Assembly (NCBI GenBank): GCA_003117195.1
Contig: BDSI01000093.1
Location: 366,001-430,000 of the forward strand
Reading direction: 5' to 3'
DNA length: 64,000 nt
From: Eudorina sp. 2006-703-Eu-15
Taxonomy: Eukaryota; Chlorophyta; Chlorophyceae; Chlamydomonadales; Volvocaceae
The notes under the pieces are model-generated. The model searched no databases. It saw only the letters and a list, made by a program, of their open reading frames with translations, and was not told the origin of the DNA. Positions 23,973 to 37,187 of the stretch are shown here, piece by piece. The position numbers and the translations under genes are program-made. Position 1 is the stretch's first letter. Each line of letters opens with the position of its first letter.

Positions 23973-24572
23973 GGCCTGGTGATGAACTATTTCCGCTTCA
24001 CGTAGATCATTATGTCAACTACAGCGGATGGAGTTCAAGGAAAGTCGGAGAGAAACGTGTACACCCCGCAGGCTGTCTTAACGGCAATTTCAAACACCAA
24101 AAGCGCTGCAAGTGAGCCTTTGCTGGGTAGCATGCATCGGCACAGAGCTGTTTGATAGGCAAATAAAAATCTAACCTGTGCAGTTTTTTGCGTTAAAAAT
24201 GTTTGTACGGGACGGAGCGCCCGGGCTTCAGACCACAGTACACGACATTCAATTACAGAAAGTAAGATTATCCTTCCAAAGATAGTATCAATGATTAAAC
24301 TTTGGGGATAACGGCCATGCGTTCGCTCGTCTGACTTTCCGTCCCCGTACGTGCCTGACTTTTTTCCCCAGAATCACCACGCCCACTTTGAACATGGACA
24401 AAGACGCAAGCGGCCAGGGTGGATGCGCACACGCAGTGCAGCCCCTGGCCATTCGCCACTAGGAACGTCTACGGGTGCTTCAGCAGTGTTACGTTCCCTC
24501 CTTTGCATTATATAAGGCGGAGTTACAACGAACGGGCAATTCTGGCCCTTTGCATCGCCCTGAGTCGACCTG
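23973..24572. promoter_or_regulatory. Divergent promoter region, kinase and WD40-RRM genes
   Basis: About 600 bases separate two head-to-head start codons. It is AT-richer than the flanking exons and has no open frame of note. A TATA-type sequence (TATATAAG, 24509-24516) lies about 60 bases before the plus-strand ATG. No clear TATA was seen for the kinase side. Confidence 0.5.
24509..24516 (+). promoter_or_regulatory. TATA box of WD40-RRM gene
   Basis: TATATAAG, 57 bases upstream of the predicted ATG at 24573. Confidence 0.5.
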
Positions 24573-27500
24573 ATGGCAGAACTCAAGCTATTGGGGGCAC
24601 TGCAAGTGGGGCCTGTGATAAGGGAGGTGCTGGTCTCTCCGCTGGGTTTCGTTGTTCTTCTTACAAATGGGGCGTCGCTTCTAATCCTAGATGGTCGAAA
24701 CGGGCACCTCCAGCTTCGTCATCGCATCCAAGGGCAGCAAGCCGGCATCACAGCCGTCGCGCTTTCTGGAAAAGGCTCAGAGTTGGTTGCTGGCGGTGCC
24801 GACGGGTTTTTAAAGTGGTGGCACGTCCTCTCGGGTGACGAGTCCTGCTCTACACAGTTCCCAATTGTACACCGCAGCCGCTCCGATTCGATCAGCAATG
24901 GCGCGCCCGTCCTCGCCATTACTGCGGTTGTTTCGGTGAAAGGCACAAATCTCGTGGCGGCAGCGAGCGGAAGGTGCGTGCTGAATTCGCTGTAGAGTCG
25001 GGCAAGCACGGGTGCCAAAGTTGTTGTTCTCCGTGATCTGTCCCTCAAAGACGATGCATATAAACATGATTATGAGGTTGCAGCGCTGATCGGCGGGCTT
25101 GCTTCACCATCACGGAGTGATTGCGCGCGCGAAATGCCGCAACCGGTTCCTAAGCAAGCGCCCTCATCATTTACGGTGCACGCTTCGCCAAAGCGCTCAC
25201 GGCATCAAGTCCATGTGATCGTGACAGAAGTCGTAGCTCTGCCCGGTAGTACGGTACCCGCACCCTGGCGGACACGCGGGATGACCTGTGCCTCCCTCGT
25301 GTCCCTAATACCTGAATGCTGAGCACGATCCCCCCCTGAACATATCGACAGGTCAATCTGCGTCTTTGGGCCCGGTGGCGAACACCTTCACACCATCCCG
25401 GGATCCACTGAGCAGATACAATCGTTGTCGTGGGCTACACCGGACCTATTGGTGGCGGCCGCGGGCCCCGTGTTGCATACATGGCAGGTGTGTTCAGCGA
25501 TTGGATGCGAGTGTGGTAGCTTCAAACCCATCGGCAACCCACTTGCAGCAATTTAGGCCGGGATGGGTCGGGTCAAGGCATTTGCGGTCGACGCTGGTCT
25601 AGCAGGTCCGCAAGAACATGCACGGCAATTAGAGTAGTGCGGCGAGGGTGATTTATACTCCATGTATAGGGATCTAATTGGTTGGGCGATGGAGAGTCTG
25701 GCTCGGTTTGCGTGTCGGCGGGGAAATGAGCGTGGTTCGTGTGGAACATCTTGAATACACTCTCGTTTGGGTGGCGACGCGCCGGTCTCGTCGGCCGCGC
25801 CTGCCATTCGGGCCACGCCGCAACCATGTCCTTGTCAGCTGGGCACCAAGTGTGATGTTTGTGCCGCCTACGTCCCTTGGGCGTTGGCCGCCTATCTCCC
25901 TTGGGCGATGCCGCCTACTTTATTGGGCGTCCAAGGCGTGCTTCCCCTGCCTCCGTGATTGGATGGGTGCCATTTCGATCTGAGTGGCATGGGACGTACG
26001 TTGCAACTTTTCTCTAGACAAATCGCGACCTGGCCCCTTGACTGAGCCATGCAGGCCTGCTCACCATGCGGCTCTCAGGATGACACGACTCTTTGCTAAT
26101 CATGCGATCTTAGTGGCAAGTCGTGGGAATTCCGCGGGTTCACGTCAACTGTATCCGGCTTGATGCAAGCGACTCAATTTTGGCGAACCCCGCTTACAAG
26201 TCAACCCGTTACGGCATCGTTTGGCCCATCGTCTCTCAGGTGAACCAGTCTGTGTGCATTCTTGCGGACACCTACACGCCCACGGATGCTGTGGACTTGC
26301 TAGTCGTGGCCGCGTCGCCCGAGGGAAGCCGCGTGGCAGCTGCATGCGACAACCGAACGGTGCGTCTCGCTTCCCAGCCTCCTGAAGCGGATTTATCAGC
26401 ACGCACAGCATTGGTCCCGGGAGGTGGCGGTCTGCAGGGCAGCACACTTGGCCATTGAGAAAGTTTGTTGCCGGGGGATGGCTGAACTTGCGGGATTGAC
26501 CAGCGGGGCAAGGACCAGCTCGGACGACGCTCTTGCCACAAGACGTACGGACACTTGCTGAACTCGTACCATGCATTTCGCAACTTCGGATTTGATAGAC
26601 GAAATGCACGGACCAGCCGGGTATGCACCCAGGGACAACGCTCATTATGTGGGGGCCCGAGCTGAGCCAGGGTTGTGGCCAGCGGGTAAATTGGCAAACT
26701 CGCCTGGTAACGCGTTGGCGCGCAGGCTCGGCTGCTGCGAGCTCCTCGTGCTGCTCAAGGCGCCTATTAGATTGTTGACTCAGCTCCCCCTGTGTTGTCC
26801 ATCGGCAAAGGCAGAGGCGTTGGACTTCCTGTTAAATGCGCCTTCCGCATGCCGATGTTGGGTTTTGAGGAATCGTTGGATTGCAAAGTCATTTGCCGAC
26901 CCACTTGCCTGACTGAGCGCAGATTGTTGTGTGGAGCTTGAAGCCTCGGCCGTCCGCGAACGGCGCCAACGGCACTCGGCGCACTTGCGACACGCTTCCC
27001 CACCAGCCGGATCGGATCTTGGCGGAGGGGCTGGCAGCGGAGGTGCGGCTGTTCGGGCTGAAGCGGGATGTTTGAAGTGGGGTGTAGGCGCTGGGGCCGG
27101 AAGCTCGGACGGATCGGGGGATGGGGTCAGACGCAGTTGATCTCGTCGGTGTTCTTCCGTCGGGGCGAACCGTGGAGTCGCATCGGCTGTGTTGGTCCAA
27201 TCTTGTCAGCGCTTATCTAAGGCTGTGTACCAACTGGTGAGACGATTGCGGCGGCGCAATGGGTCCCAACCTTTGCATCTGGGTGATGGGTTCCGGTGCA
27301 TCGGGCTGACTTTCGAATAGGCTGCCGCGGCGCTCGTCCAACGACTGCTACGGCGCCCACCCTATGCCGATTCCTCGCGGTGCCCACGTATATCTCCGAA
27401 CCCGTTTGTTTGCTCAATCTGCGCCGACTTGACCTGGGTGCCGGGCCTTGCCTGTTTGTGCCCTGCAATTTCCTGCCCTGCCCCTGTACTGTCCCATCTC

Positions 27501-30500
27501 AGGTCAAGAGCTTGAGTTGGGAGGGCCATGGCAGGTTTCTGGCCGCAATCGTGGGCGGCCGCGGTCTTATCTGGTACGTTCCGCAGGGCAAGGGGTGCAG
27601 TCTCAGGCTATGCGCGAGTGTGCAGTCTCGGTGCGTGTTCTAATCATGTGGATTGTTGGTCCTCCGGATGCGGAAGACCTGCCGCGACCTGTGCATGGGG
27701 CACACCGCGTCCCTGTCGCCAAGCGGCGGCTCGAACGGGGAACGCGAACGCCTGACCACCCGGGGCGCCGGGCCGCTTGGAATGCCTTGCCATGACCCTT
27801 GAACGAATGCATGGGGACGGCCTTCTATGGAACCTCCAGATACACTCCCTTGTTTCTGCGGTTGGGTTCCGTGCTGTATACCAGACTCGGGGTACTCCCT
27901 TGCATATCGGCGTGTCCTGCGATCGGGCTCCTGCAGTGGCCAATCCTTACCTTCTTCCTGCGCTCCGGAACCTTCGCGGGCCACGGGCCGAACCCGCAGG
28001 GACATGTCGGTGACGGCGCCCATGGTCGGCAGCGCCGGGTCGCCCGCCCACGAGCCGTGCGAGCTGCAGCTGAACCCACAACCAGACGGCAGCACGCCGC
28101 GCCTGATGTGGTGCAAGTTCCAGCCGGCCAGCTCCCTGCTGGTGAGTGCGTGTGCGGAAACGCTTTCCCACATGCCCGAGTTCAAACTCGGATCAAACTT
28201 AGGTCCGAGGCGAAACAACCATGCGTTTATCTGGCTGCGTTCATGCTGTTCTGCGCGCGTCCGGGTAACACCGGCGCCGTCAGGGCCCACCGGCCCGGTT
28301 CGTGGGCACCTAGCGTCTGCCCGTTGACTGTCCCTGTCCCCCTCAGGCGACTGGAGACGAACGCGGCGTCGTGCACATCTTCGATACGTCCCTCCTTCGC
28401 ACGCCGGCCGGTGCGTCCGCGGCGGTGCTGCTGAGCGCCTGTCGCAGCCCGCTGCCCGGGGTCGGCGCCGACGCTGGGGCGGGCAATGGCCTGGTGCCGA
28501 TACCAGCGCTGATTGGGTGGAGCAGCTCGCAGCTGGTGATGGCGTCCTGCGCCTCAGGTACGGGAGGCCGACTGACTGGTCTGTGCGTGAAGGGAACTAA
28601 CGGTTAAGGATGTGTCATATCACGTCGAATAGCCGTGTGGGACTTCCGGAAGCTACAGACATACAAGGGACTCGTACTACAGTTCGTCCAAGAACCCGTC
28701 TTCTCATGCAGAGAAACCTACGCATATGACCCGGAACCCATTTAGCTTGCAACAGACTGGGCAGATCATGATCTTTGGTGCAGGGCTGGTCAACGGCCGT
28801 GTGGTGCGATATCACACCGGGTGCGGCCCCATTCTCGACACCAACTGTGGAGAACGATGTAGCTGTGTGTGCGCCTCTTGCGTGCGGGTAGTCCGGCTAG
28901 TTCGGTCCGGGTTGCGCTTTGCCCTGCCCTGCCCTGCCATGACCTCTGTCCTGGAAATGAATGTACTATTCGACCCCCTCCGCTGCCCCTGCTCAGGCGA
29001 GGTTTCCCTGCTAGAGGTCGTCCGGCAGACGGGGCCGAGGCCCCAGGGCACCGCGCAGCAGCAGCAGCTCGTGCAGCAGCACCGCTCGGCGCCGGTTGTG
29101 CGGCGGCCGGCGGGGGCGGAGCCGCCGCCCGCTACCGCCGTTACGGCCTCGCCGGACAGTTCGGCGGGGGGCGCCCCCGAGGACGAGCCGCCGGTGAGGC
29201 TTGGGGGCGGAAAAAGAACGATATGACGGGCTGCAAGCCAGGGTCCAGTATGTTGCCAAATGGCAGTACACTAAGAGCAAAGAGCAGTGCAACTGAGGAT
29301 AGGTGTGCAATAGGAGGTGGTGCGGCTTGCTTGCTGCATCCTTAGGATGGGTAGGAAGCGGGAGGGCAGGGAGCGGGTGGGCAGGCCTTAGGCGGCGTAT
29401 CGGAGGGAGAGACACTTCAGAGCTCCCCACTGAGGCAGTGCACGCTCAAGCGGGATTGCAAACGAGAGCGTCAAAGCGAGCCTCCCATTGAGCTTCAAAG
29501 CGAGCTTCTTAACGAGCTTCTTGGCGGTGGTGACGTTTCTTATGCATGTGGACGGTCCGCCACTGGTTCTCCAGTGGCGCGGCTGCTGCTTGGAACGTAA
29601 GGTGCAAACATTTTACAGGTAATTCCCGCCCGTCCCTCCGGCCGTGTGCTTCAGGGTGACCCGCGGGTCGGTGACGACAGCGGTTCGGACTTCAGTCGCC
29701 TTCCTCCGTCTCCGTCGGAGAGCAGCTCTATGCTCATGCACGGGCCACCGCCGCCGCCGCCCCTGCCCCAGCCATCCAGCGCCCAGCCATCACAGCAACC
29801 GCAGCAGCCACATCAGCAGCAGTCTTCGGCGCAAGGCCAACAAAATGCTGGTGGCGGCGGCGGTGGCGGCGGCGGTAGCGGTCGAAACCGCCGGGCGGGG
29901 GGATCAGGGCAGTCTTTGAACCGCGGTGGCGGCTCTTACGGCCGGCTGCACGAAGGCGGCTCAGGGTCGGCCCCGTTTCCTCACGCGGCCTTCAGCGGCG
30001 GCAGCTTCGACAACCCGGCGGATACGGAGCGCGCAGCCGCGGCGGCGGCGGCAGCGGCGGCGGCGGCGGCGGCGGCCACCGCCAGCATGGTGGGCTCGAC
30101 GGCGCTTTCGACGGCGCCGCTAGGGGCCGGCGGCGGCGGTTCCGGTTCGGGGACTCCCTCGCGGGGTTACCGCTGGCAGCGGGAGGGCAGTGGCGGCACG
30201 GCCGGGCAAAGCGCGAGCGGCGCCCTGGGCAGGAACTTCTCGGAGCCCACAGGGGCGTACGGGGGCCGTGGCGGCGGCGGCGCAGGAGGCCGGGGCGCTG
30301 GGGCGCGCGACGCGCGCCCCGCGTATGCCGATGGCGAGGCCCAGGGTAGCGGGTTTTGGCAGCAGAGCCAAGGGGCGGCGGGAGCCGCTGCGATGTCGAC
30401 GGTGCCTTACCGGCGTAACTCCTCCAATGAGGTGTCAGCGTCGGCGGCCGAGGCGGAGGGCGCCGCCGCCGCAACCGCGCCGGCTCCCGATGCTGCGTAC

Positions 30501-33500
30501 TCGGCTGCGGCAGCGGCTGCTGCGGCTGCCGCGACGTCCGCCATGCCGCCGCCGCCCCCGCCCCCACCGCCGCCGCCCTACCAGAGTCAGCGCCGCAGCG
30601 GCAGCTGGCAGCCGTCGTCTGCGTCGCAGCAGCAGCAGCAGCAGCAGCTGCCGCAGCAACAGCAGCAGTCGACCCCGGGGGCGTCGGCCGCGCAATCGCA
30701 GCAGAACCACCCACTGGCGCGCAGCGACTCGGAGCCCGGCAGTGCGTCGCACTCTGGCCGCCGCAATGCGGGCTCGTCATCCGCCATGTCGCACGATCGG
30801 TCGCCGGGCTCGCACGTGCCAACGCCGGTGGCGGCGGTGGCGGCCCCGCCGCTAGTGCCCCTCATCCCCGCCGCCGCCGGCGCCGCCGCGGTCAGCACCG
30901 GCGGCGCCGCGCTGATGTCCGTCGAGGCGTCTTCGCCGTATGCCCAGGTAGGTCACAAAGCAATGGTGTGCGTAAGGGGGGGGGGGGCGGAGACCGTCTT
31001 TGGGTTGCGGCGTCCTTGGGAGTGAGTGTTGGATGGGACACGTGTGGGCACCGGTGTGTGGTGGTGTGTGGTAGGCGGCGAGCCGCCGCTCCATGCAGGG
31101 ATCAGCGCAACCCAGCCGTAGTGCAGCGCCAAGTCGATGCTGTGGAAGGACAGTGCCGGCTGCCGGGCCGTAGCTGTCGAGGGCAAAGAAATGGCTCTCA
31201 AGGCCCCCGTGCAGTTGATTCTTCACCGGACCTTCGCTCTGGCAGCAGCGCAGTTTGAATATGTCCACCAATCTCCTATACCCCCTGCCCATCCCTTGGC
31301 AGCTGTCAAAATGGATGTTCCACAAGGACCTTTCATGCCTCTTCTATTCCCCTTCCATCGCAGATTCATGGGAACCATGGTTGGGCTTGGGGCGCCATGC
31401 CTGTATGGCAGGCGCCTCATGGTACGGCAGCTGCGCTGCCGTACGCAGCCGCAGCGGCGACCGCGCAGGGCAGCTTGCCGTTGGCGTCCGTGTCACCTGC
31501 GGCGGTACCCGCGCCCGGCTACATGGCGGTGCCGGTGATGCTGGGACCGAGCCAGCCCATGTCACCCGCAGGTGCAGAGGGGTTCCGCGCAGCCGGTGGG
31601 GTTCCGCGCAGCCGGAGGGGTTCCGCGCAGCCGGTGGGGTTCCGCGCAGCCGGTGGGGTTCCGCGCAGCCGGTGGGGTTCCGCGCAGCCGGTGGGGTTCC
31701 GCGCAGCCGGTGGGGTTCCGCGCAGCCGGTGGGGTTCCGCGCAGCCGGTGGGGTTCCGCGCAGCCGGTGGGGTTCCGCGCAGCCGGTGGGGTTCCGCGCA
31801 GCCGGTGGGGTTCCGCGCAGCCGGTGGGGTTCCGCGCAGCCGGTGGGGTTCCGCGCAGCCGGTGGGGTTCCGCGCAGCCGGTGGGGTTCCGCGCAGCCGG
31901 TGGGGTTCCGCGCAGCCGGTGGGGTTCCGCGCAGCCGGTGGGGTTCCGCGCAGCCGGTGGCGGCGCGGCTGTGGTGTTGCATGCGCTGGCGCCGGGGATG
32001 CCGATGCGCGGACGAATCGGCGGCAGTTTTTGGGTATTTCGCACCAATGTTTCAATTGAACTGCTTGATTATTAAACATTACATGAGCGGCTGGTGCCGG
32101 TGTTGTTGCTGCTGCTGCTGTCTTCCCTCGTTGCACTGCGGAAATTGAGAACCAATTGGGAACCGGGCGCGAGGATCGTCCGTCTGGCGGTCGGTGTTGC
32201 TTTCAAGTCCATTACTGTTTCCTTTCCATGTCGTTATCCCGATCGTGCGCAGAATCGCCGCAGTACGGCATGCAGTACGTCGTGTACCAGCAGGGCATGC
32301 CGTACACATGGGGCTATGGCTACTATCCGTACAACGCGGGCGTGATCCCGCTGAGCGGCGGTAAGTCGGGCGGTTCTCCTCGAATCCATGCTGGGCCACG
32401 CGGCACATGCGCAGGCGCAGCAGCCCCACTCCCTCGGGGGGAGACTTCTGCCGCACTCAAATAATGTGCGCTGGGGGGTGGCGCTACAAGCGTCTGTGGC
32501 CCCTTCGTCCCTCCGTCTCCTTGAGCTGCCGAGGATTGCTCAGCTGTGATCCCATGGAGCCCGTCCCACCCGTCGCCATGTCTGCCGATTTCCTACACCC
32601 GTCCCACCCGTCCCCATGTCTGCCGATTTCCTACACCCGTCCCATCCGTCGCCTAACAAGTGCGTCCGCCCTGCTGCGGAATGCCCACCACTCTGCCGGG
32701 TTGGGTGTGTCTGGGCCTTACTCCAGCTTAACCCCGACTTGACCCCGACGCGCCTCTCCTGAGCCGCAGGCATGGTGCCTGCCGGCGGCATGGACCCTTC
32801 GGCAGGTGGTCTGGCCGCGGCTGGCGCCGGCTCCGCCGGCGGTGGAGACAGAGGCAGCGGCAGCCAGGGGTATCCCCGCCGCGGCCGCGGCCCGGCCTCC
32901 GCGGGCGACAGCGGCGACTCCACGACTCCCCACGCACCTGGCTCTTACGGCCAAGGTCCCGGCGGCGCGGGGTCATTGCAGGTGCGCGTCGGGTGGCTCC
33001 GGTCCTGGCGGCTGTGCGATGTGAACAGATTGCATCGTGGCAGATTGGGTTGCGGGTGTCCCTGCGAACGGGCGCGAGGCGCTGCTGTTAGCTCTGGCGG
33101 ATACGCCGCTGTTGCATTCGCCTCCACCTCCGGCACCCAACCAACCCAATCGACGGCTCAGGTCGGCTGGGTCCGATCTTTGTCAATATGCTATGCTTAC
33201 ACAAACATTGTCCGTGACTGGATCCCATCGGCGGGTATCCAAGGTAGGCGAACATGATCGAGCTTGTTCAGGCGGGTTTCCTTTACAAACACGCATTGTC
33301 AAACTCACTTCGGACATGAATGTTTACACAGCATCAGTCAGACACACATCCAACCAGATCCGACGGAAAAAACGTTTGGAGCTTCCTCGTCACTTGCGGG
33401 CTTTGGAGCCGCACATGCCCAAGGGAAAGCGCGCGCTGAAGAGCGCGCGCTGAAGAGCATTACGATAGGCCACGGGGAAAAGGGCCGCAGCCACGGGATC

Positions 33501-36500
33501 TCGTCCGCGGCTGGGCCGCCTTCAGCACCGGTGCCTCGTGGGCCTGGGTCCGCTTGCGCTTCCTTGCTGCACCTGGGACGTCCCATCTTGGGGGTTCCTG
33601 TCAGGCGCGAATCTGGAGGTCACGTCATACATATCCAGTTATGTCCAGGGATCAGGGCCATGGATCGGAGCAGCGCGGATGGGGCTGGTGGGGTTCATAG
33701 GGTAGCGGCACTGGCTGCGCTCTGGTTAAGCGATGGTCTGGACAGTGAAGGATCTTGTCGGTCGACAGCCAGTGACACGACCCTACCCCTTTCCGGACCG
33801 GGCTGCTCTGGCAGCAGCGCACTCTGATTGTCTACCAATGTCCTACACCCCTTGCGCAACCCCTTGCGCACCCCTGCGAAGAACCCGCGGTTGTCCTCGC
33901 GCCCTGCACGGTCGCAGCTGCCGATCCACTGTTCGTCTTCCGCCTTCCGGTCGTTTCCTGACTCGCGTTTTCGTGCTGTGCGCTGACGCAGGGCCCGGGC
34001 GCCTTTGGCGGCTCGCCGAGCGCCGCGCGCGCCAGCCGGCGCGCCCAGTCCGAGGCAGCACAGCAGCAGCAGCAGCCCCCAAGCAGCGCGCCGCCCTTCG
34101 CCGCAGCGCGCAGGAGCCATCCGGAGGTGGCGACGTCGCCGGAGATGCCGGCGGGCAACCCGGCGGCAGCGGCTGCGGCTGCGGGCCTACCGCGCCAGGG
34201 CTCCGCCGGCGGGGGATCCGGAAAGGAGGTGCCCCGGCAGGCACCGAGGCACGTGTTGCCTGGGGTTCCCGGACCTGCCGCTGCGGCGGCGGCAGCGGCG
34301 GCGGCGGCGGCGGCGCGGGTCGGCTCGGGCTCTTTGCCGCCCGTCCCGAACGTCACGCCGGCGAACTCGCTGGAGCGAAAGCCGTCTCCCGTCGCGGAAT
34401 TCCCGGTTGAAGCGACCCAGGAAGTGGGAGTCGCGGCGGCGCCGGCAGTAGCGCCGGCAGCAGTGCCGGCTGCAGCGCCGACGCTGGCGGCGGCTCCTGT
34501 CCCCCCTCCGCCGCCGCCGCCGCCACCGCCACCACCGGCGGATAATGCCGAGCACGCCGCTGCTGCTGTTGTCGCTGCGGCAGCTGCGGCGGCAGCCGCA
34601 GCAGCTGCGGCAGCCGCAGCTGACAAGGTGCCTGTTCCGCCGCCAGGAGTTAAAGAACCGCCGCCGGCAAGCTTTTCGGAGGTGAAGCAGCAGCAAATTC
34701 GACAGCCTCAAGTGCAGCCGCAGACACAGCAGACATCGTCGGTGTCGTCGTCGTCGTCCGCGGCTGCCGTGACGGCGCCGCCGCCGCCACCGCCGCCTCC
34801 AGCACCGTCGCCGGAGCCGACGGAGGTTCCTGAACCGCCTGCGCCGGCAGCGGCGCCAGCGTCGACGGACGCCGCGGCCGTGACTGCTTCGGATGCAGCC
34901 GAAAGCCGCCCGCCGCGGCCAGCAATGCCTGGCCCCGGCGGCTCCCAGCCCGCCTCTGCCCCGGCCGCCGCCCCGGCCGCCGGCTCTAACAGCGGTCCTG
35001 GCGCTACTAACCACAGCGGGCAACCGCGCAACCTAAACAAGCGGGCACCGGTGTCGCCTGCGGGCCCGATCTCGCCCTTCACGACCCCCAACGCGCACAT
35101 CCCGGGGCCGCCAGGCGGCGGAAGCGGCGCCATGCCGTCGGGGCCGGCAGCCGGTGCCGGAGGAGGCGGCGCGGCCGAGGCGGAGGATGACCCACGGGTC
35201 GTTTACGTGGGCCATCTGCCGCCCAACGCGGATGAGCCGGCGCTGTACTACGCCTTCAGCAAGTTCGGCCACGTGACGCAGATCCAGGTAAGCGGCACGA
35301 AAGGTCGGGCGCGCGCGCGGGGAGTGTGCCCCAGCCTCTGCCCGCCCGCCCCGGACGGACGCCGCTATCCATTCCCTGCCCCGCCCCTCCTACCCACCCC
35401 TCAGCCCCAACGGGGCAGTGCCCATGCCACCGCGCCACCGTGTGCCGCCTTGGGGTCTGCTGCAAGGGCCACCGGCACCCCGTCAGCCACCCGCGCTGAA
35501 CTGGGCGCGGTGGGTAATCCTCCCCCTCTCCTCCATCAGCACACCTTTCCAATCCACCTCCACCCCCAAACCCAATCCTAACTCCCCCCAACCACGCCGT
35601 CACGCTCCTCCCCGTCCTTCCCTCAGATCATGCGGGACAAGGACACGGGCGCCTGCCGCGGCTACGGCTTCGTCACGTTTGTGTCCGCGCACTACGCCAA
35701 CATGGCGATGCGCGGCCTCAACGGACAGCCGCTGCCGGGGCAGCCGCTGGGCCCGGACCGCAGGCCGCTGCGTGTTGCGCCGGCTGTCAAGGTGCGGCAG
35801 GGAAGGAGGGAGGGTACGGAGGGGGGGAGGGAAGGGGTGACAAGGAAGAACCAGACCCAGAAACGAGCATGGAGGGAGGGAGGGAGGTGAGCAGGACGGG
35901 AAGGTACGGGGAGGGAGGGCGACAGGTGGATTCGGAGGGACAGGGACGTTGTCGGGTTTCCTCTTCGGGTTGCAAGGGGACACCTCGGGACCTCACGCTG
36001 CCGCAGCCCTTCTTCTCCCTCGCCTCCATCCTCCCTCTAAATTCTCCGCCTCCGTGTCCCCCGTTGCCCGCCCCACGCCGCCCGCCCCGCCCCGTCCTGT
36101 GCGTCGCCGGCCATCTGCAATGCCTGGCCGGCTGGCTGGCTACCGTACATCCCGCCCTCCAACGGACCCCCCCTCAGCAGAGCCAGGATCGCCGACTGCC
36201 CACCACCGGCAACCCCAACCTCAGCGCGCTGGCTGCCACCATCCCGACTCCCATGAGCAGCAACGGCGGGGCAGGAGCCAGCCTCCTGCCGCGCCAGGGG
36301 TCCTCCAACAACTACTCCCGCCACCCGCTGCCGCACCCGCACCCACAGCAGCCGCTCCCCGTGGGGCCGTACGGGCAACAAACGGCGCCGTACCAGCCCA
36401 ACCAACAGCCGAGCCCGCACGGCAACCCGCAGCACCAACAGCATGGCGCGGTGCACGCGGCGGCTAGCGACCCGCACCCGGGCGCGACGGGCGCTTCCAC

Positions 36501-37149
36501 GGCGGCGGCGGCAGCGGGCCCCGGCGCGGCAGGCGGCCCGCTGACGCCACCGCCGCCGCCGGCGGCTGGACCCATGGGTCAGGCGGTGCAGCAGCAGCCG
36601 CCGCCGCCGCCGGTGCCCCAGCAGCACCAGCACGGGGCGGCGGCGGCGACGACGGCGGCCACCGGCAGTGGGGCTGGGCAGCACCAACCGCAGCAGACGC
36701 GGGGAACCGGCATCAGCAGCAACACCACGAGCGGCCCGCAGGCGGCGCAGCGCGGCGGTAGCGGCACCGGCGGCGGAGGCGGCGGTGGCGGTGGCGGTGG
36801 CATGTACGGCGGCAGGTCGCAGCTCCACGCGCGGACTGGGCCGGTCCACAGCACCGGCGGCGGAGGCGGCGGCATGCCGCACCAGCCCTTTGGCGCGGCG
36901 GCCTTCCACCACCACCACCACCACCACCATCACACCCAGGGGCATGCGGGGCTCCCTGGAGTCATGGGGCAGCAGGCGCTGGGCTACCCGCATGGCGCCG
37001 CCTCGCCGATGATGCCGGCGGCCGCGGCCGCCGGTGCGGCGGCCATGTACGTGGGCGGCGGCGTCGCCCAGCCGCCGCCGCCACCGGTGCACCGACAGCA
37101 CTCGGGAGGCGCGTCGCTGCCGCACCACCACAACCACCACGTGCACGCA

Positions 37150-37187
<38 letters not shown>

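Noticed and set aside
24974..25322. In-frame TAG at 24993 inside the WD40 gene with the same frame open after it, first read as a nonsense mutation
   Set aside because: A GTGCGT donor at 24974 and a CGACAG acceptor before 25352 join GR to SICVFGPGGEH in matching phase, giving a clean WD repeat. The stop lies in the intron.
31519..32136. Long overlapping ORFs on both strands (up to 297 residues)
   Set aside because: They come from the 19-base minisatellite, which has no stop in any frame.
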